Source: Acidobacteriota bacterium
GTDB taxonomy: Bacteria; Acidobacteriota; Aminicenantia; UBA2199
Reading direction: 5' to 3'
NCBI GenBank assembly: GCA_021817755.1
Contig: JAKAGC010000109.1
Coordinates: forward strand, 1 to 9,189
Length of the DNA: 9,189 bases
Part shown: positions 1 to 6,403 of the stretch, in pieces
Position numbering within the stretch: the first letter of the stretch is position 1
Layout: each line of letters opens with the position of its first letter
Notes under the pieces: model-generated
The model's database searches: none
The model's input: only the letters and a program-made list of their open reading frames with translations
Told to the model about the DNA's origin: nothing
Program-made: the position numbers and the translations under genes

Positions 1-78
1 AGAATAATTCCGGATACGATTCTACACTAATAAATCGTTTCTGATTGAATTTTTTGGAAATCGTTTTAAAAGGAAAGC

Positions 79-98
79 GAGGGGGCAGGGGCCCCCTC
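79..98. repeat. GC-rich perfect hairpin in AT-rich intergenic DNA
   Basis: The two arms GAGGGGGC (79-86) and GCCCCCTC (91-98) are perfectly complementary over 8 bp around a 4-base AGGG loop. All but two of the pairs are G:C, which stands out in this AT-rich stretch. No T-run follows on either strand, so it does not look like an intrinsic terminator. A C-rich tail continues to about 126. It could be a fragment of a dispersed intergenic repeat, but only one copy is visible here. Confidence 0.5.
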
Positions 99-189
99 TA
101 TTACGCCGTTCCGCTCCCATCTCACCCTTTAATACTGAAAGCGTCATATGGTTCGACAGCAATGTCTTTTTATACCTCTATTATCTGTT

Positions 190-255
190 ATTCAATAAAG
201 CGATTCAATAACTCAAAATACTCATTTTTGAATAGGTAGAAATACCTATTGAATA
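190..255. repeat. Cluster of TTGAATA repeats with an 8-bp palindrome
   Basis: ATTCAATA occurs at 190-197 and again at 203-210, 13 bp apart. The inverted form TTGAATA occurs at 228-234 and 249-255. Between the last two lies a perfect hairpin, AATAGGTA (231-238), loop GAAA, TACCTATT (243-250). Neither strand has a T-run after the stem, so a terminator is not well supported. It may be a binding site or a transcript-end structure below the leftward operon. AT-rich repeats of this length can arise by chance. Confidence 0.4.
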
Positions 256-318
256 AAAAGCTGATGGTTAAAGGTTTAGGGAACTTACTATTTTTTAGTA
301 TATAGACATTTCAAAAAA

Positions 319-918
319 TTATTTTCTTATTCCTGTTGTTCCTTTCCTTATTTTTAAAGGATCGATCGTTCCGGTTGTAATATCCAGGATAAAACGGGCA
401 TTCTTTTGTTGTGCAAGATCACTGTTCACCCTGCCATCTTTTCCCCTGTGATTCAAGGGCATATCGCTCTCAAGAATCAACCGTTCCCCATACCACCCGA
501 CAAAACTTACGAAACCGGGATAGGGATCGACAATGTGAAGGGTTTTGTATTTATTTTTATCTTTCAAAAGTTTTAAATCCACTACTTCAATCATTGGATG
601 GCCTTCACCGACAGAAAGAACAGCGAGGTATTTTTTAGAAGGTGAAGCGGATAAAAGCTGAACTTCCATCAATTGACTTAGGTTACTTCCAAGCTTTTGA
701 TTATTCCCATTCTCTGCAAGGATATACCAGCATGCACCGCTTTCATGGTGGGTATTGATTACACAGAGAATCAGATTATTTCCGATGGGTGCCATCAGAA
801 CTCCTCTCTCTTCAAGGGTTTTACGTGTAATTTCACCCTGGACAAAGAAAGAGAAGCAAAAGAAAACTCCAAGCAGCCAAACCCAGTTTTTTTTCATAGA
901 ACGAATATTATCAGTCAT
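319..918 (-). CDS. Small exported protein, possible beta-propeller fragment
   Basis: This 199-residue protein is not recognised by name. It begins with a signal-peptide-like stretch: MKK at residues 8-10, then a Trp/Leu/Phe-rich core to about 26, with possible cleavage near Gln27-Gly28. The rest is beta-rich. A motif around residues 95-115 (SPSKKYLAVLS, then MIEVVDL) resembles a blade of TolB/WD40-like propellers, and VGWYGERLILES is a further blade-like segment. At under 200 residues it is too short for a full propeller. I chose the ATG at 918 because GGGAGG lies 5 bases upstream. A longer in-frame start at 951 has a poorer context, and the one at 897 has no ribosome binding site. It is the last gene of the leftward run, 65 bp after the sulfotransferase gene. 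The function is unknown; periplasmic location is inferred. Confidence 0.75.
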   Translation of the reverse strand: MTDNIRSMKKNWVWLLGVFFCFSFFVQGEITRKTLEERGVLMAPIGNNLILCVINTHHESGACWYILAENGNNQKLGSNLSQLMEVQLLSASPSKKYLAVLSVGEGHPMIEVVDLKLLKDKNKYKTLHIVDPYPGFVSFVGWYGERLILESDMPLNHRGKDGRVNSDLAQQKNARFILDITTGTIDPLKIRKGTTGIRK

Positions 919-983
919 TTTTCCTCCCAATAAAATAGTTATATATTCCATTTCCCCCAGTATATTAAAAAGCGGGTGGGGGT

Positions 984-1823
984 TTAAGAGAGATCATATC
1001 CGTACCCTTCTGCCAGGGTTTGGGTATATGATTTCAATTTCATCTTTGTTGTATTATCCCAATTGCGATATCTCGGGTAATGCTCGACCTTTTTCATATT
1101 AGGGGGTTCATCGGGACCAATTATTAATTCATTAATAGGGGAGTTCTGAATTTTTTTTATGGTATCTGTGGGAATTTGATTCCCCCCAATAAAGTCAATC
1201 ATACGGGTTACTTCATGGGTGTTGTTGAATAAGTCTTCAATTTTAAAAAAAGCAAACCGTTGTGGGTTTAGTGTTTTTCCAAAAGATTCGATATAAGCAT
1301 TCGTAAAATTCCACGTCCAGGCGAGCCGTTCGACCTGGTCCATTTTATTCCATGCTTCTTCATCCTGTATTCTAACGCGTCCCGCTTCCCATATGGAATC
1401 GTTTTTATGCCATCCTTTTCTTATGGCGCTTCTTACGAAATCTCCGGGATGACGAACGACATGGACAAAACGGGAGGCTTTAAAAAGATTGGCAATAAAA
1501 GGAGCAAAAAAGGTAAGGCATTGGTTGGATTCCACATATATCTTCTCTGTAATAAAAACTTCGAGAATAGATTCCATGCGTGCAGTATCGAATATTTGAG
1601 TTAGAGTTTCGGCTTGTTCCTGCTGGGTACTGGCAAAGTGGGAAAAAAATTCGAGGGTGGGGCGGGGTTCATGGAAAGCACATATATTTGGGCTACGATC
1701 AAGTAAAGATGCAAGGAATTTGGAACCGGACCTGCCGGTGGTTAAAATAAAAACGGCAGGATAGCGGTTGTACATTCGTTCAATTGTTGCCAGATCAGCG
1801 TGATGGATGGATTTTATATTCAT
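984..1823 (-). CDS. Sulfotransferase-family protein
   Basis: This 279-residue protein has the PAPS-binding signature of sulfotransferases, enzymes that move a sulfuryl group from 3'-phosphoadenosine-5'-phosphosulfate to a hydroxyl or amine. The 5'-phosphosulfate loop is LTTGRSGSKFLASLL (residues 27-41). A YVESN-type segment lies at 96-100, and the 3'-phosphate motif with the conserved Arg and Ser is VVRHPGDFVRSAIRKGW (122-138). Length fits the single-domain bacterial family. There is no signal peptide or membrane segment, so it is probably cytosolic. The acceptor cannot be read from the sequence; a carbohydrate or lipid headgroup is possible. Its start lies 6 bp after the stop of the TerC-family gene, and its AGAGGA ribosome binding site overlaps that TAA. 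The two are therefore almost certainly co-transcribed and probably translationally coupled. Confidence 0.88.
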   Translation of the reverse strand: MNIKSIHHADLATIERMYNRYPAVFILTTGRSGSKFLASLLDRSPNICAFHEPRPTLEFFSHFASTQQEQAETLTQIFDTARMESILEVFITEKIYVESNQCLTFFAPFIANLFKASRFVHVVRHPGDFVRSAIRKGWHKNDSIWEAGRVRIQDEEAWNKMDQVERLAWTWNFTNAYIESFGKTLNPQRFAFFKIEDLFNNTHEVTRMIDFIGGNQIPTDTIKKIQNSPINELIIGPDEPPNMKKVEHYPRYRNWDNTTKMKLKSYTQTLAEGYGYDLS

Positions 1824-1829
1824 TTCCTC

Positions 1830-2795
1830 TTATTTGGTCTCAGTTTTTGATTTGGGTTTAATTCGTTTCATTCGGAACTTTTTATCGGGATTCTTTTTAA
1901 AATAATTTCTAATCAAAGAACTGATAATGGATATGAGCAGAATAATAGCAATAGAAAGCAGCATCACGGGTGTGGGAATGGGTTTAATTTCGGAAATAAG
2001 CATCTTAACGCCGATGAGAACAAGGATAAGAGAAAGTCCATAATGGAGGTCTTCAAACAGACGAATAACGCCGGCAATGACAAAATAAAGAGCCCGGAGC
2101 CCGAGAATCGCAAAAATATTTGAGGTAAAAACGATAAAGGGATCGTAGGTTACACCGAAAACAGCAGGGATGGAATCGACGGCAAAAACGATATCCATAC
2201 TTTCTATTACAAGTAAAACAACAAACAGTGGGGTTGCGGTTAATTTCCCTTCTTTCCGAATAAAAAATTTATCTTCAACAAAGTGTTTGACCATAGGGAA
2301 TATCTTCCCGGATAATTTTAGTACGGGGTTTTTTTCGGGGTGTATTTCTTCGTCTTTTTTTATGGCCATTTTAACTCCAGTTAAAATCAAAAACGCCCCG
2401 AAAATATATATAATCCAATGGAATTTTTGAATTAAAACAACACCTGCCATAATAAAAACACCGCGGCAGAAGAGTGCACCGATAATCCCCCAGAATAATA
2501 CTTTATGCTGATAACTCTCTTTTACTTTAAAATATGAAAAAATCAAAATAAAAACAAAGATATTATCGATACTCAAAGATTTTTCCAGCAGGTAAGCTGT
2601 AAAAAACTCGGTAGCTGCAAGCGAGCCTTTTGTCAGGTAAACTCCAAGGTTGAATATTAATGCAGTAGCAATCCATATAAGACTCCAGATAAGAGCTTCC
2701 TTGAGTTTTACTTCATGGGCTTTTCGGTTCAATACTCCCAGATCGATGGCAAGCATAATGATAATCGTTATTGCAAATATAATCCACATAAACAT
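1830..2795 (-). CDS. alx: TerC/Alx-family membrane protein
   Basis: This 321-residue polytopic inner-membrane protein has about eight to nine hydrophobic helices. It carries the two acidic family motifs, EKSLSIDN (residues 71-78) and ESMDIVFAVDSIPA (198-211). It also has the Alx-like segments YIFGAFLILTGVKMA (130-144) and TSNIFAILGLRALYF. Length and order match E. coli Alx closely, and the C-terminus is a basic tail. The family is linked to manganese export and, in Bacillus, to metal supply for exported enzymes; metal transport here is inferred. The start has GGAGG 4 bases upstream, and a promoter-like sequence lies at 2818-2846. I see no yybP-ykoY manganese riboswitch in the leader. It is followed immediately by the sulfotransferase gene. 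Confidence 0.93.
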   Translation of the reverse strand: MFMWIIFAITIIIMLAIDLGVLNRKAHEVKLKEALIWSLIWIATALIFNLGVYLTKGSLAATEFFTAYLLEKSLSIDNIFVFILIFSYFKVKESYQHKVLFWGIIGALFCRGVFIMAGVVLIQKFHWIIYIFGAFLILTGVKMAIKKDEEIHPEKNPVLKLSGKIFPMVKHFVEDKFFIRKEGKLTATPLFVVLLVIESMDIVFAVDSIPAVFGVTYDPFIVFTSNIFAILGLRALYFVIAGVIRLFEDLHYGLSLILVLIGVKMLISEIKPIPTPVMLLSIAIILLISIISSLIRNYFKKNPDKKFRMKRIKPKSKTETK

Positions 2796-2817
2796 GGTTC
2801 CTCCATAATAAGATAAT

Positions 2818-2846
2818 ATTGTAATATACTTCTTTTAATTTTTCCA
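2818..2846 (-). promoter_or_regulatory. Sigma-70-like promoter before the Alx-type gene
   Basis: Read on the minus strand, a TGGAAA hexamer (2841-2846) is separated by 17 bp from TACAAT (2818-2823). These match the -35 and -10 consensus at 4 and 5 of 6 positions. Transcription would start near 2811, just before the GGAGG site of the membrane-protein gene. This would give that gene and the sulfotransferase gene expression independent of the sigma/anti-sigma pair upstream. Confidence 0.4.
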
Positions 2847-2911
2847 GTGTTTAAGGGAAAAACTGTAGGATATCTGCATGTGTGGATGGTTCATGATGCT
2901 TTGCCGGAAAG

Positions 2912-2969
2912 ATTTCCCATACATTCAATAAATTTATTGGATTTATAGAAAAAGTATGAAATGGGAAAT
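2912..2969. repeat. Nested inverted repeat between anti-sigma and Alx-type genes
   Basis: ATTTCCCAT (2912-2920) and ATGGGAAAT (2961-2969) form a perfect 9-bp inverted repeat. Inside it lies a perfect 14-bp palindrome, CAATAAATTTATTG (2926-2939). There is no T-run next to the outer stem, so it is not a standard terminator. It could be an operator, or a transcript structure that separates the anti-sigma gene from the downstream genes. Confidence 0.45.
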
Positions 2970-2994
2970 TAAATCGGAGTATTTTATTGAAAAA

Positions 2995-3699
2995 TTAATG
3001 ACTGGTACTGATTTTTTCTACCAATTGTTTGGCATTAGGAGAAAGAGGGCTAAACATTTTTTGCAAATTGTTAAGAATTATTTGCGCCTCTCCCAGACGG
3101 TTCGAACGTACCAGGGAGATGGCTTTAAAATAGAGTGCTTCGTCGTAATAAGAGGGATTCATTTGTTTGATAATACGATCAAATTCATAAATGGCCTCGG
3201 TTTTGCGGTCCAGGATCAAAAGGCATATACCTTTGAAAAAAGGTACTGCGGGTATATCGTTTTCTGCAGGAATATGATTAAGAATAATTAGTGCTTGTGT
3301 ATACTCCTTTTTATTATAATGTTTCATGGCCTGTGAAAAGGCATTTTCCCGGAGAAATCCATCCCGTGTCTCGGTTTCGATATAAACAGGGGGAGTAAAT
3401 GCGGTAATATTATAATTCCATTGGTCATTACCGGAGTGTTGCCGGAACACGAAAAAAGAAAGGACTCCAATTAAAAGAGTAGCAAATGCAAGCGCAGGCT
3501 TCCAATAGCGAAAAAGAGAAAATTCCCTCTGTGCAATAATAATAGGAACGTCGCGTGAGTAAAGCCGTTCACTAAGTTTTACAGCGGCATAGCATTTATT
3601 ACATTGGAAATAATGGAATTCAAACTCTTCCCTTTTTTCTTCCGGGATATTTCCAAGTAAGTAACTATCGGCGAAACCGTTAAACTCGTTACATGTCAT
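2995..3699 (-). CDS. Transmembrane zinc-finger anti-sigma factor with TPR region
   Basis: This 234-residue protein has an N-terminal anti-sigma zinc finger of the H-x3-C-x2-C type (His29, Cys33, Cys36), with Cys3 as a possible fourth ligand. A single membrane helix follows at about 67-85. The C-terminal half is helical with TPR-like repeats near 119-143, 150-178 and 186-212. The layout is a cytosolic sigma-binding head, a membrane anchor and a periplasmic protein-interaction region. Its gene starts 14 bp after the sigma factor gene, and AAGGAG overlapping that gene's TAA can serve as its ribosome binding site. The pairing with that sigma factor is well supported by position. The sensed signal is unknown; the TPR part could bind a periplasmic partner. 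Confidence 0.87.
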   Translation of the reverse strand: MTCNEFNGFADSYLLGNIPEEKREEFEFHYFQCNKCYAAVKLSERLYSRDVPIIIAQREFSLFRYWKPALAFATLLIGVLSFFVFRQHSGNDQWNYNITAFTPPVYIETETRDGFLRENAFSQAMKHYNKKEYTQALIILNHIPAENDIPAVPFFKGICLLILDRKTEAIYEFDRIIKQMNPSYYDEALYFKAISLVRSNRLGEAQIILNNLQKMFSPLSPNAKQLVEKISTSH

Positions 3700-3713
3700 A
3701 ACCTCGACGCTCC

Positions 3714-4286
3714 TTATTGCCCACTCATAAATAAATGTTTTTGTTTTAAAATCTCAGTTTTTAGGCGTTTTAATGCTCTTTCTTTTCGAACACTGATATA
3801 GTGGCGTGTTTTCCCTAAAGTAGAGGCAACAGTTTCGAGGTCATTTTCTCCGAGGTAAAATTCTTTTAATATTCGTTTATCCGTTTCATTTAAGTATTTG
3901 TCGATGGTTATTTTTATGGCTTGATTAAGAGCTTCATCCGACAGCCGCTCTTCTTCTTCAAAATCATAGGTTCCTTCGAACCGTTCTTCTCCGCGTTTAA
4001 GAATATTGGCATCCCTCTTCTTTTTATAGAAATAGTTGTACATTACGTTTTTTGCAACTCCGAAAATGAAAGGAGCGATGAATTTGTCTTCCTGAATTTT
4101 ATTTTTGGTAACAGCGTCAAAAAATGACGCCAATACTTCCTGCACCAGGTCCTCGTAGTTTTGTTCTCCTTTTATTCGAAGCCGGAAGAAGAGAAATATA
4201 CGGGAGCGATATGCGTCTATTATTTCGCGCTGGGCTGCATATTCTTTCAGGATTAAACGATCGACGAGTATTCTATCGTTATTCAT
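3714..4286 (-). CDS. ECF-type RNA polymerase sigma factor
   Basis: This 190-residue protein has the two-domain layout of group 4 (ECF) sigma factors. Region 2, about residues 22-92, includes EDLVQEVLASFF (core binding) and FIFGVAKNVMYNYFYKKKR (-10 recognition). Region 4, about 120-176, has a helix-turn-helix at LETVASTLGKTRHYISVRKERALKRLK that reads the -35 element. The linker is acidic (EEEE at 110-113), and there is no region 1.1 or 3. Start at 4286: purine-rich GGAAGGCGG precedes the ATG. It is the first gene of the leftward run and is directly followed by its likely anti-sigma factor. A strong promoter-like sequence lies at 4339-4367. Its target genes cannot be read from this window apart from possible autoregulation. 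Confidence 0.93.
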   Translation of the reverse strand: MNNDRILVDRLILKEYAAQREIIDAYRSRIFLFFRLRIKGEQNYEDLVQEVLASFFDAVTKNKIQEDKFIAPFIFGVAKNVMYNYFYKKKRDANILKRGEERFEGTYDFEEEERLSDEALNQAIKITIDKYLNETDKRILKEFYLGENDLETVASTLGKTRHYISVRKERALKRLKTEILKQKHLFMSGQ

Positions 4287-4338
4287 CCAGCCGCCTTCCC
4301 AGATAATTTCGTATGCTTTTGTGGGATATCATTGACTA

Positions 4339-4367
4339 GTTATATACCACATTAAAAAAAATTTCAA
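4339..4367 (-). promoter_or_regulatory. Promoter of the leftward sigma factor operon
   Basis: On the minus strand, TTGAAA (4362-4367) is separated by exactly 17 bp from TATAAC (4339-4344); each matches the sigma-70 consensus at 5 of 6 positions. The spacer begins with eight T residues. A run of T straight after a GAAA-type -35 is also a feature of ECF promoters in Bacillus, so joint or alternative recognition is possible. Transcription would start about 45 bases before the sigma factor ATG. Confidence 0.6.
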
Positions 4368-4375
4368 GACCAAGT

Positions 4376-4400
4376 AAACCTTTTTTTAATTCGGGTCGTT
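4376..4400 (+). promoter_or_regulatory. Possible ECF-type promoter of the rightward operon
   Basis: AAAC (4376-4379) is followed by C, a seven-T tract and, 17 bases after AAAC, by CGTT (4397-4400). This resembles ECF promoters of the AAC/CGT type, in which a T-tract often follows the -35. Transcription would start near 4407, about 44 bases before the first ATG. A TACAAT/TATAAA stretch at 4420-4430 could be a sigma-70 -10, but it has no good -35 at the right distance. Speculative. Confidence 0.3.
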
Positions 4401-4450
4401 TTTTAATTGGAAAACATGTTACAATATAAAATGAATACAGGAGTATGAAC

Positions 4451-4882
4451 ATGAAAGCAAAAACATTTGTATTAGTGATGATGATTGTGATGTCATTTTT
4501 AATTTTTAATGCCTGTACATTCGACATTAAAGACAACATTACGGATCCCACACCTCAGTTTAAAGATGCAATGGCTAAAATTAAAACCATCGAAGCAAAA
4601 GACCCAATGCGAAAAGGCAAAGTTACTAATTTGAATTTGCTTGTGTATGTGGGAGATGAAAAACAATTAATAACTCTTTCGATCCCTGTTGACGCCGCAA
4701 AAACATTTATGGATAATCCCAATATTAAATTAGGCGATGAAGAAAAGGATAAATCCATTTCCAAAGCTATGAAAGATGTGGATTTAAAAAACTTTAAAAA
4801 TCTGGAAAAAATGGGCCCCGGATTGATAACCGACATCCAGGTATCGGAAGATAATGTTCACGTACTGGGGTGGCTCGATTAA
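4451..4882 (+). CDS. Small probable lipoprotein with repeated C-terminal domain
   Basis: This 143-residue protein has a signal sequence (MKAK, then a Val/Met/Phe-rich core) ending in NAC with Cys22. This is a loose lipobox that suggests lipid attachment, although the -3 Phe and -2 Asn are atypical. A linker runs to about 57. Residues 58-143 form a domain with a strand (NLNLLVYV), an SIPVDAAKTF helix start with Pro79, a helix around KDVDLKNFKNLEK, and a closing strand VHVLGWLD. The same order of elements ends two other exported proteins of this operon (6404-7240 and 7321-7722). The ATG at 4451 is preferred because AGGAG lies 7 bases upstream; an in-frame ATG at 4445 is only one base from that site. 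It is the first gene of the rightward operon, 42 bp before a sigma factor gene. The function is unknown. Confidence 0.8.
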   Translation: MKAKTFVLVMMIVMSFLIFNACTFDIKDNITDPTPQFKDAMAKIKTIEAKDPMRKGKVTNLNLLVYVGDEKQLITLSIPVDAAKTFMDNPNIKLGDEEKDKSISKAMKDVDLKNFKNLEKMGPGLITDIQVSEDNVHVLGWLD

Positions 4883-4924
4883 ACTCAGTGGTGCTATGAT
4901 TAAGGAAAACAACAACCAAACAAG

Positions 4925-5539
4925 ATGAAGGAAATCACGGAGAAAACCGATGCAAGGACAATTGATGAATCAACACTCCTCCGCCTGGCAAAAGAAGGAA
5001 ACCAACCGGCTTTTACCCAGCTCATTCAACTCCACCAGAAACATGTATTCAGGCTTGCTTTCGGTTTTTTCCACGATAAGGATGATGCCATGGAAATCGT
5101 ACAAGAAACATTTATAAGGGTTTACCGGAAACTGGACGATTTCGGTGAAAACGATGCCCCGCTGTTCGGCAGATGGGTAAACCGAATAGCTCATAACCTG
5201 TGCATCGATTATTACCGAAAATTCAAGAAACAAAAAGTAAATCCGAAAGAGATTTTCGATTATGAAACAGATACTCGGACGATTTCCACACGGCATGAAG
5301 ATCATCTGGATATCCAGAGTTTTAAAGATTCGTTGGAGAAATCCATCGATAAGCTTCCAAAACGCCAGAAGTCGATATTTATTTTGAAACATTTTAGTGG
5401 ATTAAAGCATCACGAGATTTCCGATACGCTGGATATTTCGGTAGGAACCATTAAATCCTTGTATCATAGATCGGTTCAGCAGTTAAAAAAGCATCTCCAA
5501 ATGACTGTGGAACCTGAAAAAAATGGAGCAAAGTCATGA
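4925..5539 (+). CDS. ECF (RpoE-like) RNA polymerase sigma factor
   Basis: This 204-residue protein is a typical ECF sigma factor. Region 2 lies at about 30-100, with DDAMEIVQETFIRVYRKL (core binding) and FGRWVNRIAHNLCIDYYRK (-10 recognition). Region 4 lies at about 137-191, with LPKRQKSIFILKHF and a helix-turn-helix at GLKHHEISDTLDISVGTIKSLYHR. It differs clearly in sequence from the sigma factor on the other strand, so the two are not a recent duplication. The start at 4925 is the first in-frame ATG after an upstream stop at 4901-4903 and the only plausible one, but the nearest AAGGAAA lies 16 bases away and the leader is A/C-rich. Initiation may be weak. The stop overlaps the next start in an ATGA, so it is coupled to its anti-sigma factor. 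Confidence 0.94.
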   Translation: MKEITEKTDARTIDESTLLRLAKEGNQPAFTQLIQLHQKHVFRLAFGFFHDKDDAMEIVQETFIRVYRKLDDFGENDAPLFGRWVNRIAHNLCIDYYRKFKKQKVNPKEIFDYETDTRTISTRHEDHLDIQSFKDSLEKSIDKLPKRQKSIFILKHFSGLKHHEISDTLDISVGTIKSLYHRSVQQLKKHLQMTVEPEKNGAKS

Positions 5540-6402
5540 AACAGGACGAAAAAAACCCTATAGCCTGTGCATCGGCAGCAGATTGGTTAGCAGATTATGC
5601 ATCTATACCATATGAATCTGAGAACCGTCTCCCTATTGAAATGGAATCTCATTTCAAAGAATGTCCGGGTTGTAATGAGGAATATGAGTTGATACGCCGG
5701 ATCCGGCTCGAATCGAAAGAGCTCGATACGAATTGCGAGGAAGTCATGGCTTCTATCCATTGGGAAGAAAACGCTTACCGTATTGCTGGGAGAATACCTT
5801 TTAAATCTCCATTTTCACAAGCAAAGCAGACCTCTTCCTCAAGGTTCAAGTTCTTTACGGCTAAAGGAATGCAGTACTTTGGATGGAAGCTGGCGGGACC
5901 GCTTCTTGCCACTGTATTTCTTTTCGGAATTGGACTGGGTTACTTGTTTTTTCATTCATCAGAACGGCCTTATAAACTTATTACGCCGGACTTACCGGTA
6001 GAATCCACCCAGGCAAAATCTCTGGCACGAATAGAAAACACACTGGCGCGTAAGGAAGCGGCTAATTATTTCGACCGGTCCCAGATCGTCTTATCCGACG
6101 TATTGAAACAGTGTAATACCCAGGGGTCATTTTCCTTTTCGGATAGTGTGGATATGCAGCGAGTACGGATGCTGTTGAATGAAAACAGGTATTTTAGCCG
6201 CAATCTCGATGACCCGCAATTAATGAGCAGTAAAGAACTGGTAAAAAAAATCGATTGGATATTATTTGAAATAATGATGATGGATGCAGAAAGTGGTTCA
6301 TCTTGTGAAAAAATACAAAAATTGAAAGATTATATAGAAAAAGAAAAATTACTGTTCAAAATAAGATTAATTCAAAAAGATTTAAATATAAGTGAGGTTT
6401 AA
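5536..6402 (+). CDS. Transmembrane zinc-finger anti-sigma factor
   Basis: This 288-residue protein has an H-x3-C-x2-C anti-sigma zinc finger (His39, Cys43, Cys46), with Cys11 as a possible extra ligand. A cytosolic linker follows, then one membrane helix at about 118-139 and a periplasmic helical domain. That domain contains YFDRSQIVLSDVL (178-190) and RMLLNENRYFSRNL (211-224), then a KKIDWILFEI helix (237-246). I have seen this pattern in zf-HC2 proteins of Acidobacteriota-like bacteria. Cys193 and Cys257 lie in the periplasmic part and could be redox-active or paired. The start overlaps the sigma factor stop by 4 bp, with GGAG 7 bases upstream. It probably holds the neighbouring sigma factor at the membrane until an envelope signal arrives; that signal is unknown. 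Confidence 0.87.
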   Translation: MKQDEKNPIACASAADWLADYASIPYESENRLPIEMESHFKECPGCNEEYELIRRIRLESKELDTNCEEVMASIHWEENAYRIAGRIPFKSPFSQAKQTSSSRFKFFTAKGMQYFGWKLAGPLLATVFLFGIGLGYLFFHSSERPYKLITPDLPVESTQAKSLARIENTLARKEAANYFDRSQIVLSDVLKQCNTQGSFSFSDSVDMQRVRMLLNENRYFSRNLDDPQLMSSKELVKKIDWILFEIMMMDAESGSSCEKIQKLKDYIEKEKLLFKIRLIQKDLNISEV

Positions 6403-6403
6403 A

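Larger units (their letters stand above)
1..318. other. Intergenic region without a supported gene
   Basis: This stretch lies downstream of the leftmost leftward gene. The only open frame of note on the plus strand (45-239) starts with TTG, has no ribosome binding site and runs through the GC hairpin, so I do not call it. What can be seen are the hairpin at 79-98, the repeat and palindrome cluster at 190-255, and a weak 5-bp AT stem at 286-300 (TACTA/TAGTA). No clear terminator for the leftward operon is visible. Confidence 0.6.

Noticed and set aside
45..239. Plus-strand open frame of 64 codons
   Set aside because: It has a TTG start, no ribosome binding site and no recognisable protein pattern, and it runs through a GC hairpin. 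It looks like chance.
919..951. Upstream in-frame ATG for the leftmost small exported protein
   Set aside because: It would bury the GGGAGG site and put 11 extra residues before the signal peptide. The ATG at 918 has the better site.
2170..2430. Plus-strand open frame antisense to the Alx-type gene
   Set aside because: The minus-strand frame is a clear TerC-family protein over this stretch, and the antisense frame has no family pattern or ribosome binding site.
2796..2994. yybP-ykoY manganese riboswitch before the Alx-type gene
   Set aside because: I looked for the conserved GGGGAGUAG-like and purine-rich loop elements on the minus strand and found none.
4970..5392. Minus-strand open frame of 140 codons inside the rightward sigma factor gene
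   Set aside because: It lies wholly opposite a well-supported ECF sigma factor and shows no domain; it is a shadow of that gene.
6392..6403. GTG start extending the TPR protein by four residues
   Set aside because: The GTG is part of the ribosome binding region. The ATG at 6404 has GAGG at 6 bases and gives a normal signal peptide.
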